Below, piece by piece: positions 32,483-43,281 of a stretch of DNA of 64,000 nucleotides. Under the pieces are notes generated by a model. The model did not search any database and was not told where the DNA came from. It saw nothing but the letters and a program-made list of their open reading frames with translations. The position numbers and the translations under genes were made by a program. Source of the DNA: Knoxdaviesia capensis (taxonomy: Eukaryota; Ascomycota; Sordariomycetes; Microascales; Gondwanamycetaceae); contig LNGK01000006.1 in the NCBI GenBank assembly GCA_001510575.1, positions 1,731,565 through 1,795,564 on the forward strand, given 5' to 3'. Position 1 is the stretch's first letter; every line of letters begins with the position of its first letter.

Positions 32483-34990
32483 GAAGCCATGTGTCTGCAA
32501 TATCTCCACTCATGTGTATGCTTCTCACACTACCCACAAGAGTGAGAGCATCTATGTCTTGATTACTTTTTTTTCTTTTTTTTCTTTTCTCTTTCTTTTC
32601 TTCCCAGCCTCTGACATTCCTGATACCCAGCTATGGAGTTTGAAGCGAGCGTAATTTATGGGAACATGATTGTACGGAATAAACGTTTATGGGAACTGTC
32701 TAGCTGTCGTTTTTTCGTCTTTTTTTCTTTTTCCTTGGCTGGATATACTACTACTGGAGTTCTTAGGAACGGCGCCACTCCCTTTTTTTGCATTTTCTTT
32801 CGCTCTTATGCGTCTGGTTCGGCTGGTTTTGCGTTCTTTTCTCTTTTTGAGGTGTTTGGTGGAATTTACGGCAGGTACTATTTTTTTGGATAACATGTTT
32901 TTGAAACGAAGATAAAAGAGATCAACGTGGGAGAAGAAGAGGGAAAATGCGCAAACGAGCAAGCAAACGATGTGTTTTCGTTACACCAAGAAGACAAGAG
33001 CACGCTGGTGGAGAAGGTGGATAGGTTTGTTGAATTATCAAAAAACAGTTCGTTTATATCGTGTACGAGAGGTCATCTCTTCAAGAAATGGATTTTTGAT
33101 GTGTGTATCTTCCGATGAAGTTGTGTCTTGGTTTGTGATAAATAGGGTGATCGTGAGTGCTGGGTGCCGGTTCGTGAGACTGGCGGTGTGTTAGGGTTCG
33201 ACCCTAGGCGACGTGGTGACGTCCCCGGCGCCCAAAGGACAAGATGCCGGCCACCGAGAAGCAGAATACACGGGCAGACCGTCTCCCATCGACGCGCGCG
33301 CTTCGATCGAAACCAACTCTCCAAAAAGGTCTACAGTGAAAAGAATGTATCGCAAGGTATATTTCTCTAGAACATCACAGCCAGGACCACAAAAGGGTGT
33401 GCATCCCGACAATAGAGCAGAGGGTAAGACTCGCGGGAAGCGAAAAAAAAGAAGGAGATTGCTCTCCGTCTTTCTCTCCATCAATCTATCCTCCAATTTC
33501 CCCTCCAAGAACCATCTACTGAAAAAAACAAGAAAAAGCCAGAGTGAATATGAAGGAATGGTTAAAATATGTGTTGATGGAGAAGAGAAAGAGAGGAAAA
33601 AAATGGGAGGGAGAATGCTGGAGAGCAGAATTTTCGGGGGGGTATTTGTGGTGGGTGATTTGTGGGGCTGTGTGCTGCTGGCCAATCAGGAGACGGGGGG
33701 ACTGTTGTTGAACTGATGAGAAAAGTGGATAAGTTGATGGAAATGAACTTGATAATTGAGCATGTGCATAAAAAGTTAGTTATAAGAGGAAGAAAATGGG
33801 CTAGACTAGAAATAGACAGAAGTCCAGCATTTATAGGCTAGCCAGAACCAGGCTTCAGCCCACCGGTCACGTGATCCACGCATTTCCGTCCTTCCTCACA
33901 GGGACGGGCCTGGTGCGTTAGGGTTCGGGTTGGGGTTTTTTGTGCTTGGTTGGTGTCGGTTGGTGTTTTGGTATGAAATCGTAGCAATTGTAATGTCAAG
34001 GTGGACAGCAAACGGGCGGGTGTTCAGCATGTGTGATTTATCTTCATCAATGATTCACGCCAATTTTCATACCATCGCGTGAATAATGTTTTTATTTTTA
34101 TTTTCAGTTCCATGATTCACGACTGTCGGCTAACCGAATCCCAGACACCTATATAAGTAAACGTCACCCCCCCCCTTCCGCAGGTCTGAACGGCCGGATC
34201 CTCAACCCACCAGCGCAATCTAGTTCCGCTCTTAGATAAATGTATTCCTCCACGCCTTTTGCGGGATGAATGAGTCCGGTCCCGGCCTATCTGAACCCAG
34301 AAGAACACATCTGGGGCTGTCCGGGGGGCAAATTCACCCGCGCTCCTTCGACTCCCGGCTCCGGCTCCGGGTCCAGGGCGGGAGAGGGGGGGGGTTGCGA
34401 AATTTACTTTCACTAGCCGGGAAACTGCGCCGGCGAGATTGACATTGAGTCACACGCGGTGAAAATGCGCAATCCCGCGCCGGCGTGGAAAGGCCGATTT
34501 GAGAGAGTAATCTCCACAGCGAGGCGCGACGCGATCATCGTTTGAAGAAACGCCGGCCCATTTTCAACGGGGGTATCCTCGTCCGACTTGCTCGGCGATA
34601 CAGCGACGGCCGATTTCTTTCTTTCTGTCGTTCCTTTTTCCTCTTCTCTCGGGCTTATGCTAGACATGTAGCGAGCGAAGCGGTGTTCGTCCGGAGAGTG
34701 GTGGGCTGGAGGCCCGAGGCCCAACGAGGCTCTTGCTTCCGAGTTCTATCGAATTCAATGGGGCCTCGGAAAACTGTACGGTTAGAGTTGACATGATGAT
34801 ACATTTGGCAGCGTATCACGTCCTCGTCTGCCCCGTCGCGGTCCGACAAAAAGATTCCAATAGCCTCACACCTCGTTCGGCTGTGAGACGGGCATACTCT
34901 GCATTTGGAGGTGGTAGTGCAGTGGGACCCCCCCCCCGGCCGAAGCCGGTCCGGCTGCACAAGATGGGCTCTTCTATCCGGATAAGTGAG

Positions 34991-35036
<46 letters not shown>

Positions 35037-35308
35037 AGGAAGACATACTAACTTGACATACAGGGCTTCCTTCGTCGAGACCCATTTCAATGCCCCTCTT
35101 CTAGGTGTGCGTGCATCTTGCCACCGGGCCCCGTGCACTGCTCGGAATAGCCAGGGCCATGTTGCCGCAACGCTCGTAGAGCGACACTCTTATTTTACGG
35201 CCCGGCTCGGGCGGCTGGCACGATCAAATCCACATCTCGGGCAATTTGGACTTGGAGCGTGTTTCCCAGTCGAACTCGGCACTGGGTGTGGGAAACCGCC
35301 GGGGAGAA
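32483..35308. other. Intergenic region without a supported gene
   Basis: The region is mixed in composition. Telobox-like octamers lie at 33191-33198 and 33918-33925. A CACGTG box sits in CACCGGTCACGTGATCC near 33870. A (TC)n microsatellite lies at about 34991-35029. Frames such as 33213-33716 (plus) and 34413-34724 (minus) show no family signature or intron support. Confidence 0.5.
34991..35029 (+). repeat. (TC)n microsatellite
   Basis: A run of about 19 TC dinucleotides. Confidence 0.9.
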
Positions 35309-35314
35309 CCACAA

Positions 35315-35685
35315 GATGACCCAACTGCCGCCGGCCCCCCCCACCCCCCCGGCACCAACTGTGGACAACGACATCGAAATGTCAACTCCGCCCCCGGCGG
35401 TTGGCACTATGCCGTCGAACATTGATGCTCGTCTTCCAAGATCCAGAATCTTTCTCTTTCCGACGTTAAACACCGGAAGTTTGGAATTCGAGATGACATG
35501 CGTCCCTCTTCTTCTAAACAATGGTTGTCTTGGTCAATGTCCCTTACACTGGCTCTACGTCAGCTAGACGTCGCCACTTTCGAGGAGCTCAATTTGCTTC
35601 CTTTCGGCATACAGGCATTTGTGCAGGACAAGATGAGAGATGCCTGCACACCTTCCGCAGAAGGTAGTTCTTTCCTCTGATTCCA
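35315..35685 (+). pseudogene. Copia gag-like relic
   Basis: The plus strand reads MTQLPPAPPTPPAPTVDN. After a frameshift near 35515-35530 it continues QWLSWSMSLTLALRQLDVAT, the W-x-x-W-x-x-x-(L/M) pattern of copia gag proteins. Two frames are needed to follow it. The call rests mainly on this pattern and on the copia pieces just downstream. Confidence 0.45.
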
Positions 35686-35714
35686 GGTACAACCGCTAAC
35701 CTGCTGATATACAT

Positions 35715-36000
35715 GTACTGTGACTCTACCTAGGCGGATTGTCCTAAGACTAGCGTTATGTCTTCTTCCTCAATAGCGGTCCCGTCGCTTAGGCCTCTCG
35801 TCGACAGAAAGTTATCGCTCAGTTATCCGCTAAGGCGGGATATATCGTCGCGTCTAATACTACTATATACGCCATATAGATATAATAATTCCTTACCGAA
35901 ATCGAATACGGTACTAAGATTATGCTCTTCTATAAAAATAAGAGTACTATTACACTTATATCTTCCGACAAGATATAACGCCGTTTACGATTTAAGTTAG
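35715..36000 (+). pseudogene. Copia RNase H relic, RIP-mutated
   Basis: Reading through stops gives YVFFLNSGPVA, then SRRQKVIAQLSAKAGYIVAS, then a KNKSTITLIS block. This is the order and spelling of the copia RNase H domain (GYVFFL, SSRRQK, SSAEAEY and DNKSTI in active relatives). Tryptophan codons have become TAG and the second half is AT-rich, so it has been through RIP. It is not from the same family as the element at the window start. Confidence 0.75.
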
Positions 36001-36018
36001 AAAGACCTAACCCTAGTT

Positions 36019-36345
36019 AGAAAGCCCACGCATTGTGGCCCGAGGATTCCAGCAGCGTGAAGGTTTTGATTACCAAGAAACCTTTGCAGCCACATCTCAT
36101 GCCGCGACATGGAGAGTCATGCTGGCTATTGCTGCCAAGGAACATCTGGTTGTTCGACAATTGGACGTCTGCCAACTGGAACTCCAACATCATCTGAAAG
36201 TGGAGCTCATGGGTCAGCCACGGTGGTTGCTGGGAGTGGCAATTGGAATCGAATTTGATTTCCATTCTATATGCCAACAGCAATATGCTGAATCGATTGT
36301 TGCAAATGCTGGATTTGATAATTACTTGAATAATAAGTTATTAAC
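36019..36345 (+). pseudogene. Copia reverse transcriptase relic with internal deletion
   Basis: The frame reads ARGFQQREGFDYQETFAATS, then VVRQLDV, the start of a copia reverse transcriptase. It then jumps to WLLGVAIGIEFDF and SICQQQYAESIVANAGFDNY, which belong hundreds of residues later. The catalytic YVDD part is missing. CpA dinucleotides are normal, so this piece escaped the RIP seen next to it. Confidence 0.75.
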
Positions 36346-37419
36346 CTACACAAATACTAAACGCTTTATATACATTAGATTTCCTGTTCGGGAATTGTCA
36401 TTCTTCGTGATATACTCAGTGACACTCTTCAGAAGACTCATACTATTCGCTATCCTAATGAGTCACGAAAAACGTCGTGCATATTGGAAAGCGGGCCGAG
36501 AGGAGGGGCCGGCCAATAAGTTGACTCACATTTGCGATGGGAAGGACCCCACAGCTGGCGGTGGCTTGCTATCACTGTGATCCTATTGGACGGGGCGATA
36601 AGACCCGCCATATCGGGAGATGTGGATTGGTGGATCTGATAAGCGGCTTCAGGCGGGCTGAGGGTGAAGTTGGAACCCCGCCAAACATAAGAAAAAAGAT
36701 CTTTGGTGATGTTCCAGAGACGGGCTGAGGAGACGGCCCCCTCCAAATAGGTGAGATACACGTCGGGACATACGATGACGAGGATCTTTTGCGATCTTTC
36801 TCACGATGATGCAGAGAAGACGTCCAAATTGGCACATTCCATGGTTGGCTCACCTCGACCCAAGTGTGTGTTAGTCAACCATCATCTGAGTACAATGTAC
36901 CTCTCCTTCATGGTGGGGGGGGAATGAACGGCATCTTGTACCTTGCCGTATAGACTTTGACGGAGAGGTACTTGCCTGGTCCAGCAAGTCTGGGTTGCCC
37001 CGCAATCCTAGTGAACGACGCCTGAAATCGAAAAATATTCGTGGGGAATTTGTGAATAATAAGAACACCCCGCCATAAACTGTTTGTTCCGAAAATATCA
37101 ACAGAGTCAGCCCCCTTAAGAGGATTTCGATAGCTGCTTGTTTGCCTTCTTTCAGCTTTCTCTACGCGTCGAATCTTGCTTGTCTATTGATTTATATTTA
37201 TTTGTTTTTCTGCGTTCTGTATAAATCTGCTCTCTCCTCTTTTCCCCCTCTATTTACTATCGTCGCTTTAGCATCTCTCTCGAGTTTGTTGTGATTCACC
37301 GTTGTTCCTCCATATTTTCTTTATCCAGCCTCTCCCACCCAGTAGTCTACGTCTTTTCAGACTCTCTCCCTCTCTCTTTCTCTCTCTCTCCGTCTCCCTC
37401 TCAACACATCTATCCAACC
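36346..37419. other. Intergenic region before the PDAP1-like gene
   Basis: The first half may be further decayed repeat, but I cannot classify it. The last 300 bp are a CT-rich leader, including a TCTCTC run around 37360-37392. Confidence 0.45.
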
Positions 37420-38467
37420 ATGGCTCCCCCAGGCCCCCCCGGTGCTGCTGCTTCGTCTCGTGGCCGAGGCGGCAAGTTCAGAAAGTTCACTCGCGGAGGT
37501 ACGTAAACGCTGGTGTCCCTAGTAAATTGGCCAAGGCCAGATTAGGCAGCGGACTTTGCTTCTGCCCACGACCGCCAACAAAAACACACACCACTAACGC
37601 TTCTCACCTTTTCACCTTCCCTCCCCAGGCGGCAAGCACTTCTCGCGTGACCTGCAACCCCTCGACGCCGAAGGCAACGAGATCTCCATGTGGAGCAAGG
37701 ACGCCCAGGGCCGCCGCCGCGGCGGCGCCCACAAGGACAACGACGATGACGACGACGACGACGAGTCGGAGGAAGACGAGTCCGAAGAAGACGAGTCCGA
37801 GTCGGACGGCGGCGCGGCCGGCGCTGGCAGCGCGGCCGCCGAGGAGGTCAGCCGCGAGGACCGCAAGAAGGAGAAGAAGGCGCGCAAGGAGGCGGCGATT
37901 GCCAAGAAGCGCTCGCAGGCCGTCGAGGTCGGCGACCTGCCGCCGTCGGGCTCGGACGACGACTCCGACGACGACGACGACATGCCGGCCAACCCCAACC
38001 ACAGCACCGCCGCCCGCCGCCAGGTGCGTCCCACCGGCGCCACCGACGGCGGCCCCGCTGTCGCCGCGGTCACCAAGGCTGTCGCCGGCGTCGAGATCGC
38101 CGGCAACCGCCGCGAGCGCGACGCGCTGGCCGCCCAGCAGGCCAAGGAACGCTACCAGAAGCTGCATGAGGAGGGCAAGACCGACGAGGCGAAGGCTGAC
38201 ATGGCGAGACTGAAGCTGATTCGCGAGCAGCGTGCCGCCGAGGCCGAGCGCAAGAAGGTGTGTTTTTCTTTCTTGCCCTATCCCATTTCCCATTCTCCCC
38301 TCCCCAATCTCTTAAAAATACTAACCTTTTTCGTACCGAAACCACAGGCCGAGAAGGAGGAGAAGGATGCCGCCGACGCTGCCCGCCGCGCCGAGATCGA
38401 CGCGAAGGAGGCCAAGAAGCGCGAGGCCGCCATGGGCCCTAAGAAGGCCAGTAAGAAGAGCAAATAA
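37420..38467 (+). CDS. PDAP1 / PP28-like casein-kinase-substrate phosphoprotein
   Basis: Three exons (37420-37498, 37629-38257, 38348-38467) encode 275 residues. The N-terminus is Gly/Arg-rich (RGRGGKFRKFTRGG). An acidic block with repeated E/D-E-S-E units (residues about 60-85) offers casein kinase II sites. The family core follows: NPNHSTAARR near residue 147 and ERYQKLHEEGKTDEAKADMA in the long charged helix. A Lys/Ala-rich C-terminus ends KKASKKSK. Animal homologues are 28-kDa heat- and acid-stable phosphoproteins of poorly defined role. An AATAAA overlaps the stop codon (38463-38468). Confidence 0.85.
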
Positions 38468-38975
38468 AGCCTTTCTGGATATTCATGAGGGACATGACCA
38501 CTATCTCTCGGCCTTGCTCATTTGGCGTCCCAGCTTCTTTGTCCTGCCCTGCTGCTTCCAAGTTCTCTTGCTTCCATATCTGCAGCCAACACCGATATTC
38601 GTGCAATCCTCCATCGACATTGTGACCATGGCTGTGTGACTCGTGAATGATGCGAAAGATGAAACTCGAGACCACTGACTTCCCTTGTCTCGTGAAACCG
38701 TAGACAGAGACCCTCGGTCTGAGTAAATCTTGGACTTCCCATCGCCGGTACACTTCCGTCTGTTGACGACAAAATCTCATGTCCGGTGCCATTTCGTTCG
38801 TTCCCAGTCTATATAAGCCATGTTCATGAAAACAGAAAAAGAGGTCCCCTCGTCGGACTTCTAGATATAATACACGGAAAAAAGGAACAGAATTTGCCAT
38901 GCATCAACTTTTCCAACCGACTCAACTCCGCCAACCAACCATCTCAGCTCACCCACACACCCGGGAAAAAGCAGT
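38468..38975. other. Convergent intergenic spacer
   Basis: This is the shared 3' region of the PDAP1-like gene and the minus-strand membrane protein gene. I see nothing else in it. Confidence 0.5.
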
Positions 38976-40160
38976 CTATCCCCGCTCGTTCGCTCCCCCC
39001 AGCATGGCCGCGTTCCAAAACTCGTCAAAGTCGATATCACTCTCGGCAAACAGATCGCGGATCTTCTTGGCCGTCTCGGCCTGCTGCTCGGCGCCAAACC
39101 CGCCGGGCTGCGACGAGTCGTACTGCACAATCTCGATCCACCGGTAGAACAGCGCTTCCTGGTCAACCGCCACCAGCGCGTCGCGGAACTGCAGCACCTG
39201 GCGCCGCCGCACCTCCTCCTCCGAGCTCACCCGCCCCGTCTCGCTCATGTCGGCCACCAGCCAGCCCAGCCGCGCGTGGTGCACCAGCAGCAGCCCGTCG
39301 AACTGCTCCAGCGGCGTGCCGGGCTCCTCGGCCTCGGCCTCGGCCTCGGGTGTCGTGGCGGCGGCGGGAGTGGCCTTGGCGGCGGCGGCGGCGCGGTCGG
39401 CCAGCGCTGTTGCGTGCACCATCGCGTCCCAGTCCAGGTCCCACTGGCCGTTCATTGTCAGGTAGCCGGTCTTCTGGCGCAGCAGCGCCGGCGACGTGCC
39501 GCGCCGCACCACCCCGAGAAACTGGTCGCGCAGGGCCGGCGCGCCGGTACGGTCGGCCGGCGACGCCTCGGCGGGCGCGCCGTCGGCAAACAGCTTGGGC
39601 AGCATAGCCGCCGACCAGTCGTCGCGCGACCGGCGCACGTAGATCTCCGCATCGCGGAAGCCGACGGTCCAGCGCCACCGCACGGGGTTGCCGTGGCGGC
39701 GCGCGGCGCAGAACTCGACCGGCCACGGCCACACGAACACGAGCAGCACCAGGTCCAGCATGAAGGTGAAGCCGCGGCGCGCGATCTCGCCGAGCACCTG
39801 CGGCCACGTGGCGGCGGCGGTGTCGAACGCGGCGGCGCCCGGCTGGCCCGCCGTGCCCAGCACCGCCGGCCGCAGCAGCGCCCAGTAGTACGGCAGGATG
39901 TACCACATGCGCCAGACGAAGAGCAGCGCCACGCCGACGTTCATGGCCACCGGCACCAGGAAGATCTTGCGCTTGAAGCGCCACGGCTTGTGGTCGATGT
40001 GCGTCAGGTAGGCGTGGCTGGTTGACAGCGGCGCCGTGAAGGATTTGAGGGCGTCCGGCACGGGCGTGAACGGGGCCGGCGGGGTTTCTGGGCGGAGCGA
40101 GCTCGTGGCCGACTGTTTGTCGGCGGACGCCTGGAACACGGTCCGGCGTTTGGCTGGCAT
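38976..40160 (-). CDS. Conserved-looking two-span membrane protein of unknown function
   Basis: One exon gives 394 residues. I do not recognise a named family. After a polar, Pro-rich N-terminus (residues 1-60), two hydrophobic segments are visible: IFLVPVAMNVGVALLFVWRM with what follows (about 66-96) and FTFMLDLVLLVFVWPWPVEF (about 132-152). The C-terminal ~240 residues are soluble, with an Ala-rich linker (AAAAAKATPAAATTPEAEAE) and an acidic end (ESDIDFDEFWNAAMLGG). Codon use is strongly GC-ending, like the other real genes here, which supports coding. An organelle or ER membrane location is inference. Confidence 0.75.
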   Translation of the reverse strand: MPAKRRTVFQASADKQSATSSLRPETPPAPFTPVPDALKSFTAPLSTSHAYLTHIDHKPWRFKRKIFLVPVAMNVGVALLFVWRMWYILPYYWALLRPAVLGTAGQPGAAAFDTAAATWPQVLGEIARRGFTFMLDLVLLVFVWPWPVEFCAARRHGNPVRWRWTVGFRDAEIYVRRSRDDWSAAMLPKLFADGAPAEASPADRTGAPALRDQFLGVVRRGTSPALLRQKTGYLTMNGQWDLDWDAMVHATALADRAAAAAKATPAAATTPEAEAEAEEPGTPLEQFDGLLLVHHARLGWLVADMSETGRVSSEEEVRRRQVLQFRDALVAVDQEALFYRWIEIVQYDSSQPGGFGAEQQAETAKKIRDLFAESDIDFDEFWNAAMLGGANERG

Positions 40161-41045
40161 GGTGGGAGGAGGGAGGGAGGGAGGGAGGAGATGGACTGAA
40201 TGGCTGGTGGTTTGGTGAACAGTATTAATAGATCCGGAGGCCGGAGTATATAGCCGGAGCTTGATGGCCGGGATACACTGAGATTCCTGAGCGGAAGCCG
40301 GCCGGATGGCGGTCAGGGGTCAGGCCACAGTCGGGGTGGAAATGCTCCGGGAGAAGATCCGGAGGTGAGAAACCGTGGTGATTGATGAAGCTGATACACC
40401 AGAATGAAGCTGAGCAGGATCGAAGACTAAACTAAACTGTACAGTCTCGTATTCTTCAGTGGAAATGCAGAGGTGCAACGTCAAGATTTCGAAATGGCAA
40501 ACGAGAACTGTAGTGCTGTAGAAAGTCCGAGAACGAGCATCGTGGCAGACCAGAAGTATCTGCACACTAGCCGTGCATCAATACTTTCGATCTCGACCGT
40601 AAGTATACATGCACCGAGGCCACAAGTCTAAATGCATATCCAAATATACCAGCACTCTCATGTTAAAGCGTTCATGTTTCATTCACGACAATCAATCATC
40701 ACAATGCGTTGACAAGGTTTGGTTTGGGTTTTAACGTTTGTTGATATTTCATTGGAGACAGGAGGCCCGCATCCAAGCTGCTGGCTGTCTCTGAGACGGC
40801 CACCGACAGTCCGGCCGGACTCGAGCGGGCCGTGCTAGACGACGCCGGCATATTCCGGCCAGACCCCGGAGACCGGAGCGCCGGCGGGCCTTCATAGACC
40901 ACCCCGAGCAACGCCTTTCAAAGGCGGGCAGGGGAAGTGTTTTTCAAAAATTGGGGGTTCGCATTTTTGCATACATTTTCGTTTATATATCTTCATTAGT
41001 TCATGTGGTGGGTGTTCCTGAACACGCAGCGACTCTTCTCGCAAC

Positions 41046-41076
<31 letters not shown>

Positions 41077-41086
41077 GGAGCGCAGC
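40161..41086. other. Intergenic region between two minus-strand genes
   Basis: This holds the promoter of the membrane protein gene, with a GGGAGGGA-type run just upstream of its start, and the 3' flank of the secreted-protein gene. A 70-codon minus frame at 40699-40911 has no support. An (AG)n run (about 41048-41078) lies next to the downstream stop codon. Confidence 0.5.
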
Positions 41087-41493
41087 TTAGAAGCCCTGGC
41101 GGGCAACCTGGTCCTGGGCGGCGCGGATGGTGGCGGCGGCGTTGGGATCGCGGAAGCCGCAGCCCTGCTTGCCGTTCTGCAGGCTGGCGGCGACGGCGGA
41201 GCACACGCCCTTGCCCTGGCCGTTGTTGGCGCAGCAGGCGTTGGCCTGGCTGCAGTCGTTGTCGGCCACGCAGCCGCCGGTGATGAACTGCAGGCCCTGG
41301 CCGTTGCCGACGTTGCGGGCGCCGGCGTTGTTGGGGATGACCTGTCCGAGGACGGAAGAAGCCAGGACTGGAGAGAGAGAGAGAGAGAGACAAGAGGGTT
41401 AGTTCCACGGTCTTCATGTGTCTTTGGAGCGTGTTACACCGGTGGCTGTTCGGGGTACGTACCGGCGACGATAGCGAAGGTGATGCGGACCAT
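41087..41493 (-). CDS. Small cysteine-rich secreted protein, BAS2-like
   Basis: Two exons (41493-41463 and 41367-41087) encode 103 residues. Splicing gives an N-terminus MVRITFAIVAVLASSVLGQ, a clear signal peptide cut after about residue 18. The mature part carries six cysteines in the order C-x5-C-x5-CC-x9-C-x13-C, with QFITGGC near the start and QGCGF near the last Cys. This resembles the fungal biotrophy-associated secreted protein 2 family, whose best-known member is expressed by the rice blast fungus in the plant. Here the similarity is from the pattern only, and a saprotroph could carry it too. The intron has a GTACGT donor and a CT-repeat before its CAG acceptor. A TATA-like box lies about 90 bp upstream of the ATG. 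Confidence 0.75.
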
Positions 41494-41577
41494 TTTGGCG
41501 GTTGGTAGGAGAAAAGAGAGAGTGGTATTCAGAAAAGTGAGTGTGGGAAAAAAGAAAGAAAGAACGACTCCGGGCCG

Positions 41578-41592
41578 AGATATAAATATAGA
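41578..41592 (-). promoter_or_regulatory. TATA-like box of the secreted-protein gene
   Basis: The minus strand reads CTATATTTATATCTC 85-100 bp before the start codon. Position and sequence fit a TATA element; activity is inferred. Confidence 0.4.
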
Positions 41593-41593
41593 A

Positions 41594-43033
41594 ATAATAC
41601 AAGGAAGAATCGAAGAAAATAGACGACACCAGGTCGGAAGAAGCGAAAGGCTGGATGAAGAAAGAAAAGAAGATGGGAAAGATGTCAAACTCTGAGCAGA
41701 AGGCTGGAGAAGAAAGGGACAGTCTAAGTTGAGCGAGGTCCCTCAGAGGAGGACGGCCGGTCTTTATATCCTTTGCTTTTCCAGCCGGACGAGAGACGGC
41801 GTGCACCACAAATCTTCAGACACGCTGCCGATCAGTCGCATCGGCCATTGACCCCATCGTCGCGCGCAGGGTCGTCTCATGACCGTGAGACGGGGCGGGC
41901 GGGCTCTTCGCAAAAGATCCCGCACACACACACACACACAGCACCCGTAAACACACATCAAAGCTGTAACGAGCGTGGAGCCGGGCCTTCATCGACGCCG
42001 GGATGGGTCGAGTCTCCGTCCAGACGGGGTTGGAGGAGCCACCAAGCCGTGGATCTACTCGCGAGTGGGAGAGACACCACCTGGGCTTGCGTGGACTGTC
42101 CCATGTTCGTCTGTCTATATGTCCGGCGTCCCTGGAACATATCGGCCTAAACCTGCTCTTTTTAGAGTGTGGCGCCGCTCGGTCGGTGTACACTGCACCG
42201 ACCGAGCGGATTCTTTTTTTTTTTTTTTTTTTTTTTTTTTTGGTTCTGCTCTGGGTCGTGTTCTCTCCGGATATTACACTGAAACAGGCCCCGATAGGCC
42301 CAGACCGCCGACCCGGAGAACCAGAAAACAGTACGAGGACACGCACGGGATCCTGAGAGACTGGGAGTGGGCGCTGGCATTCATGTTGCAGTGTCTGTGT
42401 GTGTGTGTGTTATGGGTTCCCGAGCAAGGAATCGCAGTGCTGCTGGCTGCTGAGCATGTTCTTGCGGGAATGGCATGGCAGGAGGCGAAGACCCGATCTG
42501 CAGCCGCCAGAGATCTGAGACGTAACGAAAGCTGAGAATGGAGTGGGGAGGGAGGTGTTCTCCAAAAAGCCCTGGAGAGTCTGGTTCTCTCGCTCTCCAA
42601 GTTCAAGCTCTGCGTCTGTCTCCTCTGGAGGTATTTTTGTCGAGATCCGTTCCTCCCGATCTCCAAGCCTCCTTTTCTCTGAACTCAGTCTAGACTTTTT
42701 CCATTCCCGTTCTTCTCCTTCTTCTTTTTTTCGGTTAGCTTCTCTCGGGGGCCTGCATCACGTCACCACGTCATGATGGCGTTTCACCTCTCTCAGCTTT
42801 TGGCTCTATGGGGGGGAGGAAGAAGAGCATATGACTTCTTCTGCTGCTGTTTCTCTTTTCTAGACGGGGGAAGGGGGGGCGCTATCCTTTGACATCCTGT
42901 GTTCAATGCGGACTGACGTAAAAGAAACCGCGACCTTGTAGGGATCTCCATCTGAATCGTAAACTGGGGGGGGAACGAGGAAACAACGTCTCATATATAG
43001 CAACAGTGTTGGGGGAGCGAAACATCTGTGCGG
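41594..43033. other. Divergent intergenic region
   Basis: This separates the secreted-protein gene from the HhH-like gene. It contains a (CA)n run (about 41924-41940), the hairpin and T-run listed next, and a TG repeat near 42400. I see no gene. Confidence 0.5.
42175..42241 (+). other. Perfect 14-bp hairpin followed by a T28 run
   Basis: The arms CCGCTCGGTCGGTG (42175-42188) and CACCGACCGAGCGG (42196-42209) are exact reverse complements around a 7-base loop. Four bases (ATTC) follow, then 28 consecutive T. In form it is a strong stem with a T-run, like an RNA polymerase III or intrinsic-type terminator. No RNA gene is evident upstream; a weak B-box-like GGGTCGAGTCT lies at 42005-42015. Confidence 0.7.
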
Positions 43034-43102
43034 AACCCTAATTGCTCCGGAGCAACCCTAGCTTTTCGTGGCTTAACCCTTAGAATGATACAGTAACCCT
43101 AA
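43034..43102 (+). promoter_or_regulatory. Phased array of four telobox-like motifs
   Basis: AACCCT cores start at 43034, 43054, 43075 and 43095, spaced 20, 21 and 20 bp, about two DNA turns. They end about 180 bp before the HhH-like gene's ATG. In ascomycetes AACCCTAA boxes are bound by Tbf1/Rap1/Teb1-type Myb proteins; binding here is inferred. Confidence 0.55.
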
Positions 43103-43281
43103 GTTGCTGTTGCCTAGCACTGCGAACTGGGGAATCGACAGGTGAAGAATTTCACTTAACAAACAACTCGCACCGGAACACCCATTTATATGTGATACCT
43201 CCGGCTCAATACACCCAACTGTCTTGGCTCCTGAATGACTCTGGACCCCAAATCCTTTTCTTCTTCTTCTTCTCCCAAGAC

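Noticed and set aside
33180..33215. GGGTTCGACCC, resembling a tRNA T-arm
   Set aside because: No matching acceptor stem, D-arm or anticodon arm can be placed upstream.
33213..33716. 167-codon plus-strand frame
   Set aside because: Mixed low-complexity sequence without motifs; third-position base use is unlike the real genes of the window.
42005..42015. B-box-like GGGTCGAGTCT as evidence for a Pol III gene before the T28 run
   Set aside because: Two mismatches to the consensus and no A-box at a suitable distance; mentioned only as a weak hint.
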